Below, piece by piece: positions 47,907 to 59,124 of a stretch of DNA of 64,000 bases (its first letter is position 1; every line of letters starts with the position of its first letter). The DNA comes from Neostapfia colusana (taxonomy: Eukaryota; Streptophyta; Magnoliopsida; Poales; Poaceae). The translations under genes and the position numbers were made by a program. The notes under the pieces are model-generated. The model was not told where the DNA came from. It saw only the letters and a list, made by a program, of their open reading frames with translations, and searched no databases. The stretch is from NCBI GenBank assembly GCA_030760725.1, contig JASWHV010000003.1, positions 61,771,264 through 61,835,263 of the forward strand, in the 5' to 3' direction.

Positions 47907-50900
47907 TTACCCGTGTTGAGAAGCCATAAACTCCGGGTAATTTGAGCGAAGGAACTCCTCGCTCTCCCACGTCGCTTCTTCGGCGGTGTGGTTACTCCAG
48001 AGTATTTTGTAGAACCACAACGTTCTGCTACGCGTGGTTCGGGCTTTCTCATCAAGAATGGCCACCGGATACTCATCATATGTTAAATCCGGTTTCAACT
48101 CGCCGATGTCTTCGGTAGGAACAGCAGCTGTATGCTTCAAACATTTTCGCAGTTGCGAAACATGGAAAACATCATGGACACCCGCAAGGGATGCCGGTAG
48201 TTCCAATCGATACGCCGCTGGTCCACACTTCTCGGTGATAGCGTAGGGTCCAATAAAACGGGGAGCGAGCTTCCCCTTCACACCGAACCGGTGCACGCCC
48301 TTCATTGGAGACACGCGGAGGTACACGTGTTCCCCGACGTCAAAGTGCAACGGTCTACGCCTCTTATCAGCGTAGCTCTTCTGTCGGGATTGAGCGGCCT
48401 TCAAATTGGCTTGAATGGTCCGAACGCGCTCTTCGGCGTCGTTCACCACATCAACCCCGAATGTGACCCTTTCACCGGACTCGCACCAATTTAGTGGGGT
48501 GCGGCATTTACGACCGTAGACAGCTTCGTAGGGTGCCATCTTGATACTCGCCTGATAGCCGTTGTTGTACGAGAATTCCGCCAATGGTAGGTGATTATCC
48601 CAGTTCCTACCATGGTGGATGGCACATGCTCTCAACATGTCCTCCAGAACTCGATTCACCCTCTCTGTCTGGCCATCTGTCTGAGGGTGGTAGGCGGAGC
48701 TCCTAATCAGTTTAGTACCCAAGGCAGCGTGCAACTGCTCCCAAAAGCAAGATACAAACAATGCACCTCGGTCTGAGACTATGGTCTTGGGTACACCATG
48801 CAGGCATAGAATCCTGGCAATGTATAACTCCGCATATCGGTTGGCATGGAAATGTGTATGTACGGGGATGAAATGAGCTGACTTGTTCAGTCGGTTAACA
48901 ATCACCCAAATGGAATCATGTTTGTTGGATGTTAAGGGTAATCCCACGATGAAATCCATGCTCATATCTTCCCATTTCCATGCTGGAATCTTCAGGGGTT
49001 GCAGCAGCCCTGATTTCTTCATATGATCAGCCTTCACTCGTCTACACGTATCACACTCGGATACGTACTTAGCTACCTCCCGCTTCATCCGTGTCCACCA
49101 AAATTTCTTTTCCAAATCTTGGTACATTTTGTTGCTGCACGTATGAATGGAGTACTTGGACAAGTGAGCTTCATCGAGGATCTTCTTTCTCAACTCCATA
49201 TCCAGGGGTACGACTATGCGGTCATTAAACCACAGCGTCCCCTCATCATCTTTCCGGAAACCTTTGATCTCCCCATTGTCAATCCGTCTCCGGAGATGTG
49301 CCATGCCTTTATCATTTTTCTGAGCTGCAATGATGTCCTCCCTGATGGTAGGGACGAGGGCATGGTTGTACAGCGATCCATAAGGAACCAAGTATAAACT
49401 TGGCTCTTCCTCCTCCACCGGTGTAATGGTGAGGTGATGGACATGTGATTTCCGACTCAGCGCGTCGGCAACCACATTCGCCTTGCCGGGGTGGTAATGG
49501 ATCTCAATCTCATAATCTTTGATCAGTTCTAACCACCTCCTCTGCCTCATGTTCAGCTCCTTCTGGGTGAAAATGTATTTCAAGCTCTTGTGGTCGGTGT
49601 AGAGATGCACCAAATTCCCCAGGAGATAGTGCCTCCAAATTTTCAGCGCCAAAACCACTGCAGCAAGCTCAAGGTCATGAGTGGGATAATGCTGCTCATG
49701 GTTCCGAAGTTGGCGTGAGCCATAAGCGACCACACGTCCTTCCTGCATCAACACGCAGCCGAGCCCAATACCGGACGCGTCACAATACACGTCGAAGGGC
49801 TTTGTTGTATCCGGCTGAGCTAACACCTGGGCTGTTGTGAGATGCTTCACCAATGTTCGGAACGCTCCTTCACACGCCGTGTTCCAAACATATTTCGTCC
49901 CTTTCTTCAGCAACTCTGTCATCGGCTTAGCGAGCTTGGAGAAGCTTGGAATGAACCTCCGGTAGTATCCTGCTAACCCGAGGAAGCTTCTGATTTCATG
50001 AACTGAAGTGGGAGCTTTCCATTTCAACACTTGCTCTATTTTACTTGGGTCAACCGCAATGCCTTCAGCTGAGATGATATGTCCCAAGAATGGCACTTGG
50101 CTGATCCAAAATTCGCATTTGCTGAACTTGGCGTAAAGCTTGTGGTCTCGCAATCGTTGAAGAACGATCCCCAAGTGTTTGGCATGTTCGGCTTCTGTCT
50201 TGGAGTAAACCAAGATATCGTCGATGAACACTACCACGAACTTGTCCAGCTCCGGCATGAACACTGAGTTCATGAGATACATGAAATGGGCTGGAGCATT
50301 TGTGAGACCAAAGGACATGACGAGATATTCATATAATCCATATCTCGTTGAGAAGGCCGTCTTCGGGATATCCTCCGCCCGGATCTTTATCTGGTGATAT
50401 CCAGAGCGAAGGTCCATCTTGGAGAACACACTTGCACCCACAAGTTGATCAAACAATATGTCGATGCGGGGCAGTGGGTACTTATTCTTGATGGTGACGG
50501 CGTTGAGCGGCCGGTAATCCACACACAGCCTCAGGGTCTCATCCTTCTTCTTCACGAATAGCGCCGAGCATCCCCAAGGCGAGGAACTTGGCCTAATGAA
50601 ACCCTTGCTCAACAGATCATTGAGCTGTTCTTTCAGTTCAGCCAGCTCATTGGGAGCCATTTTGTATGGTCTCCGTGATATGGGCGTAGTCCCGGGTGCG
50701 AGCTCAATCTTGAACTCGACATCCCGCTCAGGTGGCATGCCCGGAAGATCATCCGGGAACACGTCAGGATACTCCCGGACTACGGGGATGTCTTCTAACT
50801 TGAGAGCTTCAGCATTATTAATTGCTAAAACTTCCCGGACTGGCATGTCTAACACCATGGAATGCGGATGGTGGAATGAAGAATTTAAGTGAACCGTCCG

Positions 50901-52436
50901 TGTCCGAGTCTCTAGGACAGCGCCATGGTATTGTAGCCATGACATCCCTAAGATTGCATCAATCTTTTGTCCCATAAAGATTATCAAGGTGGTGGGATAT
51001 AGTTTCCCACCTAAGCACAGAGGTGCCTTTGGAATCATCATATTAGCTGAAATCTTCCCTCCCGGTGAGCAAATCATATACGTGCCGTCGGTTGGGAAGA
51101 CTTGCATTTGATGCTTAGCCACATAGGATGCACTTATAAAGCTGTGGGTTGCACCAGAATCAAAAAGTATGACGATGGCTTGATGGTTGAGAGTAAACGT
51201 ACCCGCCAGCACGTTATCTCCCTCTGGGGCGTCCTCATTGTCGAGGTTGCGGACGCCCCCAGTCCGCTGACCAACCTTCTTCACCGGAGGTCGGCCTCGA
51301 GCACCGCCCTGGAACTGGGCTTGCCCGCTGCTCTGCTGCCCCTGGGGACAGTCCTTCGCGAAGTGGCCCGCCTGGCCACACGTGAAGCAGGTGAAACGGG
51401 GCGGTCCCCCGCTGATCGGTGGACGGAAACCCGGGGCGCGTTGTGGCGGTTGAAACGCCCGGGGTACCGTCTGCTGCTGCTGCTGTCTTGGTGGTGGCAT
51501 CGGCGGACGGAACGGGGGTGCTTGGAACGAACGTCCCCTGAACTGTTGAGGTCGCGCCGGTGGACGCCACTGCTGCCCGGATGGTGTCCGATACACCATA
51601 CGGTACTTCGGGGGCGCGCCACCACCGCTGCTAGGTGGAGCGCTGCGCTTCCTCTGCTCAGCTGCTAACTCCCGCTGAGCGTCCTCTTGCATGATTGCGG
51701 CATTGACTAGGTCGTTGAATGTGCCGCGGTTCCACTGTACGAGGTGGGTTTTCATTTTGGGGTGTAACCCCCGATAGAAGTGCTCCCTCTTCTTCTCCTC
51801 CGTGGAGATGCAGTCTGACGCATACTGCGCCAGATGGTTGAAGGCACGGGAGTAGTCGTGGGCACTCCTCCCGCCCTGCTTCAGTTCCAAAAATTCTTGG
51901 AACTTCCTCTTCATTATTCCGGGAGGGATGTGATAGGCGCAGAACGCCTCCCAGAACTCTTGCCATTCCACGGCATGGCCAGCCGGACGTGAGGCGACAT
52001 AATTCGCCCACCACGCACCAGCGGCACCGTGGAGCTGCTGTGCTGTGAACAGGGTCTTCTGCCGCTCCGTACACTGGAGCAGCCTAAACTTGGACTCAAT
52101 GGTCCGCAGCCAGTTGTCAGCCTCCAGTGGTTCTTCAGCTTCGGTGAACACTGGAGGGTGCGTACTCATGAAATCCGAGTACGACACTTCGCGGGGCTCA
52201 CGAGGCCCTCGCTCTTGACGTCCCCCTGCCTGGGACGTATTCTGCACGATCGTGCGGAGCAGGTCGGTCTGCTCCTCACGACCTCCCACCAGTGCCGCTA
52301 TCACATCCGCTAGAGTAAGCGGAGGCGGCGGTGGTGGCTGCTGCTGCGGGGTGCTGTCGTAGGCCGGTGGCTGGGAGTCATCGCCTCCACCTTGGCTAGA
52401 GACACCAACCTCGTGCGTGGTCCTAGTGCGAACCAT
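47907..52436 (-). CDS. Element A intact gag-pro-pol polyprotein (1509 aa)
   Basis: ATG 52436 follows TTGCAG. It was chosen over the upstream in-frame ATG at 52568 because relatives B and C start at the same MVRTR. Approximate residues: proline/glutamine-rich N-terminus 1-90, capsid 95-240, CCHC knuckle CFTCGQAGHFAKDC 350-363, protease DSGATHSFI 426-434, RT about 550-730 with FIDD 737-740, RNase H about 881-996 with D886, E923 and D948, integrase zinc module H1091/H1098/C1128/C1131, catalytic D1161, D1222 and E1258 (exactly 35 residues between the last two), GPY module about 1395-1415, chromodomain-like end about 1456-1501. No stop or frameshift is present. Oddities: IHTCSN for the usual IHPGSN, and VIVNRLNKS for VIVDRLTKS near the integrase core. 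It makes virus-like particles, reverse-transcribes and integrates the element, by family knowledge. Confidence 0.95.
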   Translation of the reverse strand: MVRTRTTHEVGVSSQGGGDDSQPPAYDSTPQQQPPPPPPLTLADVIAALVGGREEQTDLLRTIVQNTSQAGGRQERGPREPREVSYSDFMSTHPPVFTEAEEPLEADNWLRTIESKFRLLQCTERQKTLFTAQQLHGAAGAWWANYVASRPAGHAVEWQEFWEAFCAYHIPPGIMKRKFQEFLELKQGGRSAHDYSRAFNHLAQYASDCISTEEKKREHFYRGLHPKMKTHLVQWNRGTFNDLVNAAIMQEDAQRELAAEQRKRSAPPSSGGGAPPKYRMVYRTPSGQQWRPPARPQQFRGRSFQAPPFRPPMPPPRQQQQQTVPRAFQPPQRAPGFRPPISGGPPRFTCFTCGQAGHFAKDCPQGQQSSGQAQFQGGARGRPPVKKVGQRTGGVRNLDNEDAPEGDNVLAGTFTLNHQAIVILFDSGATHSFISASYVAKHQMQVFPTDGTYMICSPGGKISANMMIPKAPLCLGGKLYPTTLIIFMGQKIDAILGMSWLQYHGAVLETRTRTVHLNSSFHHPHSMVLDMPVREVLAINNAEALKLEDIPVVREYPDVFPDDLPGMPPERDVEFKIELAPGTTPISRRPYKMAPNELAELKEQLNDLLSKGFIRPSSSPWGCSALFVKKKDETLRLCVDYRPLNAVTIKNKYPLPRIDILFDQLVGASVFSKMDLRSGYHQIKIRAEDIPKTAFSTRYGLYEYLVMSFGLTNAPAHFMYLMNSVFMPELDKFVVVFIDDILVYSKTEAEHAKHLGIVLQRLRDHKLYAKFSKCEFWISQVPFLGHIISAEGIAVDPSKIEQVLKWKAPTSVHEIRSFLGLAGYYRRFIPSFSKLAKPMTELLKKGTKYVWNTACEGAFRTLVKHLTTAQVLAQPDTTKPFDVYCDASGIGLGCVLMQEGRVVAYGSRQLRNHEQHYPTHDLELAAVVLALKIWRHYLLGNLVHLYTDHKSLKYIFTQKELNMRQRRWLELIKDYEIEIHYHPGKANVVADALSRKSHVHHLTITPVEEEEPSLYLVPYGSLYNHALVPTIREDIIAAQKNDKGMAHLRRRIDNGEIKGFRKDDEGTLWFNDRIVVPLDMELRKKILDEAHLSKYSIHTCSNKMYQDLEKKFWWTRMKREVAKYVSECDTCRRVKADHMKKSGLLQPLKIPAWKWEDMSMDFIVGLPLTSNKHDSIWVIVNRLNKSAHFIPVHTHFHANRYAELYIARILCLHGVPKTIVSDRGALFVSCFWEQLHAALGTKLIRSSAYHPQTDGQTERVNRVLEDMLRACAIHHGRNWDNHLPLAEFSYNNGYQASIKMAPYEAVYGRKCRTPLNWCESGERVTFGVDVVNDAEERVRTIQANLKAAQSRQKSYADKRRRPLHFDVGEHVYLRVSPMKGVHRFGVKGKLAPRFIGPYAITEKCGPAAYRLELPASLAGVHDVFHVSQLRKCLKHTAAVPTEDIGELKPDLTYDEYPVAILDEKARTTRSRTLWFYKILWSNHTAEEATWESEEFLRSNYPEFMASQHG

Positions 52437-54265
52437 CTGCAACCATACGACAATAACATCAGTCCCGCAACAGAGTGCATGCAGTCTAAATGAAATAGGT
52501 GTAAAACATAATGACAATGAAAACATGTGATACATCTCGTAAGTAGATGGTGTAATAACTTTGCACAAGCTACACCATTACCAGACCAAACACAAGCTAG
52601 TTTAATCCACTTGATGAACCTCCACTTTGGAAGCTCACCATAACTAGGTTTGGCCACCACGAGACATTACTATCGCGTTGTCATCACATATACCACCCTT
52701 AGGGTACAACACCCTCTCCAATGAGTTCAACTGTCATTCTTCCGTCAGAATGACCAGTTTCTACCTATTCCAAGTTTTGATCTGGTTCTGGGCATTTTCA
52801 TGACTCAAGTTGAATACCAAAGTTAAAGTTAACTTCAGTATATTTCCAACGAGTACTCATTTGCCCCCAGATCAGCTTTGGTTAAAAAGTTATGCTAATT
52901 CAAAGTCAGCATAATTTCTGGAAGAATTTTAACAGCACCTCCCTTGGAAGTGGCTGTTTTCAACCCTGATTTCCACTAAATTCTGTGCTGAAATTTCAGG
53001 AACTTTGAATTGCAAAGATGTCACACATCTTCTACTCTTTCTAAGGATGTATTATATACTAATTTTGATTTTTCACCTGGGAGTTATGTTTGAAAAACAG
53101 AACAGCTCCGAGAATGTTTTACTCTGTCCTGGTTCTGGACAGTTTACATTCCTCTGGAATTTAAGCCATCTTAAGGTGGGTTTCAGCTCTGGAAGTCTAC
53201 AACAAAGTTGTAGAGTACTTCAATTCCTTTCCAGAACTATATAGCACACCTCCCTGGGCTAAACAACCTTTGAGTTATGCCCTGTTGAAGATCAGCAAAC
53301 TTGCTGTCCAAAACAGAGCACTCTGTTTTTCAGCCCCGTTGGCTATCCTACTCCCCTATCCCCTTCTTATACCCAACCAGGGTCTTAATTGTTGAACCTA
53401 ATGATTTTAGTTCCTCGTTATCAATATTTCCATGCATATGCCTACAATATCTCGGTACTACATTCCTCACAAAAGAAAATCCTACCCGGATTATATCGGC
53501 ATATACGTCTCAAATGTGGCACTAAACGGTCTCTCGCACACGTTTACTACACGGATACATACGTGGTTAGTACCTGCAGAAGACCACACAATAGCGGTGC
53601 ACTCAAGGGTTTTATTTCCATTTCAGGCAGTACCATATTTAAAAGTAAATACAAACGCCCGTATCATTTCCATACGGCCGTCCTTGAGTTAGGTCACGTC
53701 TCAAGCTACGTGATCGTGTTTCAACACCACACGACGGGGAACCCGAGTATGTCATGAACGGGTCGTCACGGTTGGGAATGTTATCAACCCAACAGATACC
53801 ACCTACTGCCCTGCAGGGCACGCCGATGGCAAGCACTGCGTATGTCCTCCTGGACTATTTCCAGACGAACACACTCTCGCGTTACTGACCACGCGATGGG
53901 GTCTCCACTTACTTGCCTAATGCACGCTAGGGATCAGCGTTTCATATGAACTCAGGAACATGAAGAGTTCAAGAGTTTCATATTAACGTCTCACACCAAG
54001 CTGTGAGATCAGTCCCTGAACCACGTTCCTCGTCAGGGGGAGCTAACCGAAATTGAACCGCTTTCGGTGGCGTTCCTTACCATACTTACCAGAGCGTAGG
54101 TGCGTCGTTACATAATTGAAATTCAGAATTATAACACATAAGTTAGTCTTTGCCACATTAATTAACTATACTAGTATAGTCCTTACTTGGGCAACTACCG
54201 ATTCCTCACCGTAATCTATGTTTTCCCATAATGCAGTCCTTAAGTACTGTGCTATCCCCACTGCA
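52437..54265 (-). other. Untranslated leader of element A
   Basis: About 1.8 kb between gag and PBS with no supported ORF. It is colinear with C's leader. Confidence 0.7.
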
Positions 54266-54277
54266 GCTCTGATACCA
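54266..54277 (-). promoter_or_regulatory. Primer-binding site of element A
   Basis: The complement reads TGGTATCAGAGC, 3 bp from the LTR start at 54281. Confidence 0.9.
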
Positions 54278-54280
54278 GGC

Positions 54281-57200
54281 TGTGGCGGACCGGAATCCGC
54301 TCATCCAGGATCGCAGAGGGTGGTGCCGCGCGATGCGACACCCGACAGCACACGTCATAAGAACATAATAGATTACATGGGAAAAACAACTGAAACTGTA
54401 CAAACAGGTACAAACTTCAGTTACAACATTTGTTTATATTACACAGCGGAAGTCTACACTATACAACTCACGTCCGCCTATCTAGCAAAAATGGTTGCCC
54501 AGCCCTAGGGCAACCCACACTAGCTACACTCCTCAGCTCAGCACGGCGTGTACGGCTCCCACTCAGCCGTGGTCCCCGACGGAGGGTAACCCTCGCCGGT
54601 GGACTCGTACTCCGAGTCCATGGGTGGCTCCTCACCTGAAAAACACTCAAGCAGCAACCGTGAGCACGAAGGCTCAGCAAGGCTTAACTGACTCACCTAA
54701 GCATGAAACTCTACATGAGGGGTACAATGGACATAGGATAGTAACATTTCAGCAAAAGGACACGCCTACAAGTTCATCCTTAGTTCATCTTTTAGCAACA
54801 AGTTAACAGTTCATGAAATCTGAAATTTAGTAAGCAGTATTTGGTGGCACCCATGTAGCAATACAATTATATCAACCAGAAATATTGAATCAACAGGTTT
54901 CATCCATTAATCTACGTCACGACTCAGTGACCAAGTGGTACTCTTCACCGCGAGGGACGGCGAATCGACTCGATATACACCTGCAGGGAAACCCAAAGAG
55001 CATGTCACGTACGCCCACCCATGGAGCTGCACAGCACGCTCACTCGATGTCGTACGGGACAACCTTTCACCCAACAGCCCAAACGTCGAACCGGTCGCAC
55101 CGAAACGAGCAGGAGGTTCCCCACACGGAGCATCTCTCTATGCCCGTTGGTAGATTTCCACCTTGCTGCCCTCAACCTACACCTATAAATCGGTGTGCTA
55201 TGCCTCGACGCCCGGAGGTTTAGGCTACATCGGTTTATCGGGGCCCATATATCCGATATGCCTTCGGTACGTTCAAACTTGATCAGCGTGGGCCGCACAC
55301 GGATCGGTCTTCAATTGACACGGACAGGGCTGCGCACACAAGACTCCCTCTTGCTGCGCCCTAGCCCCTGCCTAGTCTCACGTCACTCAACCGAACCCGT
55401 GTGTCCCAAGCCTATCTCGCGAGTAGATTCCAACTACTCGACTTGTACCGAAGCCCTATGAATTATTAAGCATAGCCTGTCTACTCGAGATCTTAGACAC
55501 TACCCTCACTCTTAGGGAAAATTTCTGGTTATGCAAGTGGGGTTCCATCCATCCTACACCTGATGCACAATCATACCTTATATGATACGTGTAAACAAAA
55601 TAAAACTTATAAAAAGGTTAATGCAAACCGGGACTTGACTTGTTGCTGCTGGTCAGGGGTTAAGTCTTCGTCCGGAAGAAGGAAGTCCAGCACTTCCGGA
55701 GTCTGTTCTTCAACGGCTACACGTTAATGAAATACTACATGTTAATTTAGATGCAAATGTGAGTTTTAGAGTAAGACTTCTACTATTAGTTCTAAAAACC
55801 AGCCTCTAACACCTGGAACTTTGTTTAAGAATTTAAAGATGAACTGGTGTTGGGGGTTTGGCTTGGACTTAATCACATGGTTAAATGCTAGGTGGTTTTC
55901 CCCCTTTTCCATATTAATCCCTTAAGTGGTTAAGCAGGACAGGGGTGATCTAGAGCTCCAATGGAGCTGAGAATTTTTCTGTGAGTTCCTTGTCACAAGA
56001 AAACTCTCTGGACCAAACCTTAGCACTTTTCATGGAATGGTTTGCTCAGAATAATTCTCTTGGCAAATCAGCAAAGAAGAATTTATTCTGAGGTAATACC
56101 CCTGTTCATGCCCAACTTAATGATCTAAAATTTCAATTATAGCTCATAGAGTTTGCATGAATTTTCCTAGCATTTTTGGAGTTAAGATTTGCCCAGGACT
56201 GAATTTCCAAGTTTTGGGAAATTCTCTGAAAATGTTTCTGTGTTCAAATGAACACAGCACCTTCCAATTTGAATTGCTCTGACCAAATCAACTCCAAATG
56301 GTCTGAAACTTTTACAGGTGTTCACTAATGTCCTAAAGAACATTCTGGCAAAATTTGGGATATTTGGATGAACCAAACCCCTCTAAAATTCTTTTGCTGA
56401 AAAGCTTTAAAGACTTTTCCAGAATTAATTAATGGGTTTCATAAAAATTGGGTTTCAGATTTGGCTTGTACTCTGTTAGAGGAATCCAACAAAATTTGTT
56501 TCATAATTTTTGGATTCTCCTAACCCAAGTTGTGGTCCTCCAAAGTTTGAACTACAAACTGGACATTTCAAAATGTTTAAATGTCCGCCGGTGGGTCCCA
56601 CCCAGCAGTCTTCTCCTTCCTCGCGCCAAACAGGGGCCCGCGGCGGCGCACTCCGGCGAGCGTCGCCGGAACTGCTTTCCCGGCCGTCTCCCGGCCCCAA
56701 ACAAGCCGCCCCGCCCTAACTCACGTCGCTGAACTCGTCGGTGGCGTCGCCGGCGGCCGTAGCTCACCGGAACAGGGCTCCCGACGGTGACAGCGGCGGT
56801 TAGGGTTCCGGCGTGGTCGAGAATGCATTACAACGCATCAAAATGATTGGCAAAGGGTCGGAGAGCACCACGGGAGCTCAAGGCTGATGGAAATGGCCGC
56901 CAAACCCCATGAAAAGGTCGGCAACCTAGAGCTCCACGGTGAACCGAGCTGTTATTCTATGGCGCCCCGAAAAACAACCTAAACCCAGCCATTTCTGGGT
57001 CATTTCCCTTGATTCTTGGTCGAGGTGGGCCGCTAGGGAGTGAGGAAGGTGTTGGCAAGCCTGCGCGGCCAATAGCTAAACGAGTAGCAGGAATTTTGGG
57101 GTAGACCGCGCTCTACCCGAATGCACTACGTTTCGGAAGAACTGGAAATACTCTTCATCCGGTGGTTCAACCGCTATTCGGCTTGCATCTACACGATCTA

Positions 57201-58196
57201 GAGAGCACGGCGCACCTTTTTCGTGTAGGAGTCCGGCGGTGAAACTGGCCGTGGCGTGCTGTCCACGGGGAGCAGTCCTCGCCTTTCCGCCGGTGGCCTG
57301 AGCTCTCAGTGGCGATCGTCGATTTGTGGTCGAGTGCGGTGCTAACACCGCGGGGTGGTGAGATGGCTAGCTAGAGCACACACCGGCGCTCCCTTTCTGT
57401 GTTGGGAGCTCCGGCAAAGGCCGAGCGGACGTCGGCGTGCAGGGGAGGATCGGGGGAGCGGCATCGGTGACCGAGCAGAGCGGGGGCTCGCTGTTTTGCA
57501 AAGAAGCACGCGTACGTCTTCGGTGGCTTGGCGAGGGGTCACGTAGAGGAGAGGGCGCGCCGTTTCCCGGCTGCCAGCACGAGCGACGGGAACCAGGAGG
57601 TGGCCGTTCGGCCGGCGGTGCGCGCGCGGCAGCTGGCTGCGCTCGGTTGACTGAGAAACAGAGAGAAGACTTGGGGGCTAAGTCTATTTCACCCAATGAC
57701 ATGTGGGCCCCACTGGTCAGTGCTCTACCACCTCTCAAAAGATCTCCAAAACTTGACAAAAGATGAATTCACATGTTGGAAATCTCAAACTGAGCTACAT
57801 TGGTATGGTTTGGCAAATTTACCTCAAATTCAAATGTATATTTGAATTCTTGGCATATTTGGATCCTTTTTGGAAAAATGGGTAGCAAATCTTTTCAAAA
57901 AATTTTGAAACTTTGCCTCCCCACTAATTTGGACCTGAGGAATCCAATTATGCACTTTGATCCTTGTTTTAGCTGCTGCAATCATGAATTGGAATGCAAC
58001 AGTTTTGAATCACCCTCTCATGTGTGATCATATGTGTATAAACCCTACTTTGTGAAAGTGAAGGCTTTCCCCTCTAATTACTCTTTTGATGGAGGTTACT
58101 CGCTCTTCACAATATTTTCTAAGATGTCCACAATAAAACTGTGGTGTTGTGAGGTGAAGAAAAGTTTTTGCAAGTCCCTTTTCTTGGGCTTTTACA
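54281..58196 (-). mobile_element. Right (5') LTR of element A (3916 bp)
   Basis: It runs TGTGGCGGACC to GGCTTTTACA on the plus strand. It is 23 bp shorter than the left LTR, mainly through one deletion at about 55378 between TCTCA repeats (left-LTR positions about 45000-45023). Confidence 0.93.
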
Positions 58197-59124
58197 CCGG
58201 TGGGCACAGTCACGCTCCACGCGGGGACCTCCTGCCCGTTACGGATGGACCGGTTCGGCATTTGGTTTGCCTTTGAAAGGTTGTTGCATACAACAGAGTA
58301 GGAAGGGGTGTGGAATCACGCTTCTGAAAGTGGGTGTATGCAACGTGTTGTCCGGGTGTCTCCTGATTGCAATCACTGTCCCTCGCGGTTATTTGAGTAC
58401 CGCTTGTTCACTGTTCTGTGACGTAGTAAGAAGCGAAGTAAGCCAGATGAATGATAATATGCTGTGATGATATATTAATGTTTTGGAAACCATGTCTGCT
58501 GTAGATGTAGAGCTAATTCAGTTTATTTTCTGCTTTGGGCATCACCACATCGGAGGAAAGCGTTTCTTGTTTGATTGTGTACTTCCGATGTGAGGGCTGC
58601 CTGAGGCACATGAATCTGCTGCTATAAAACGGAAAGTAAGGATCAACTTATAGGCGTGTCTTTGTTGCAAAGTCCTTATTCCTATCTTACACATCCCTGC
58701 ATGTAGAGTTCCATGCCTAGGCTAGTCGGTTAAGCCTTGTTGAGCCATCGTGCTCACGGTTGCAATATTTGAGCTGTATGCAGGTGAGAGCTATGAGGAG
58801 AGGTCTGAGGATGAGGCAATGCCCCCGTCGGGGTACACGGCCGAGCTGGAGCCCTGCACGCCGCCGTGATCTCCGGTTCCACGCTGCTAGTGTGTAGCGC
58901 CCCCGGGCTGGACAGCTACACTTTTACTTAGTTAGAATGAGAGAGTGTTAATAAAGAATACTTCCGCTGTATAATTATGTTTTGTAAAATACTTCCGCTG
59001 TTTTATATCAAATAAAAGTTTGTATGTTGTTCTTAATTCTTTTCGTGTGTGCTGTTGGGTGCCGCATCGCACGGCACCACCCTATGCGATCTTGGAGTGG
59101 GTGAACCACGGGGTGGTCCCCACA
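58197..59124 (+). mobile_element. Right LTR of element B, part 2
   Basis: It resumes B LTR sequence after the CCGGT duplication and ends GGTCCCCACA. Exon-like block 2 is at 58784-58869, still open to TGA; relative to the left LTR it has three synonymous changes and one amino-acid change (G to R). AATAAA lies at 58950-58955. Confidence 0.93.

Larger units (their letters stand above)
43902..58196 (-). mobile_element. Element A, complete Ty3/gypsy chromovirus (14,295 bp), youngest insertion
   Basis: LTRs 43902-47840 and 54281-58196, interior 47841-54280 with PBS, an intact gag-pol and a polypurine tract. Target duplication CCGGC (43897-43901) and CCGGT (58197-58201) differs at one base; the empty site at 33398-33402 in B's left LTR shows CCGGT was original. 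In roughly the first 790 bp I counted by eye about 14 LTR differences, mostly C/T or G/A transitions. Confidence 0.95.
30924..59124 (+). mobile_element. Element B, Ty3/gypsy chromovirus, with element A nested in its right LTR
   Basis: Left LTR 30924-34325, interior 34326-40891, right LTR 40892-43901 plus 58202-59124. It is flanked by the perfect 5-bp duplication AACCT (30919-30923 and 59125-59129). The uninterrupted target (GGGACAACCTTTCACCC) is visible in A's right LTR near 55056-55072, confirming insertion into an A/C-family LTR in opposite orientation. Confidence 0.95.
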
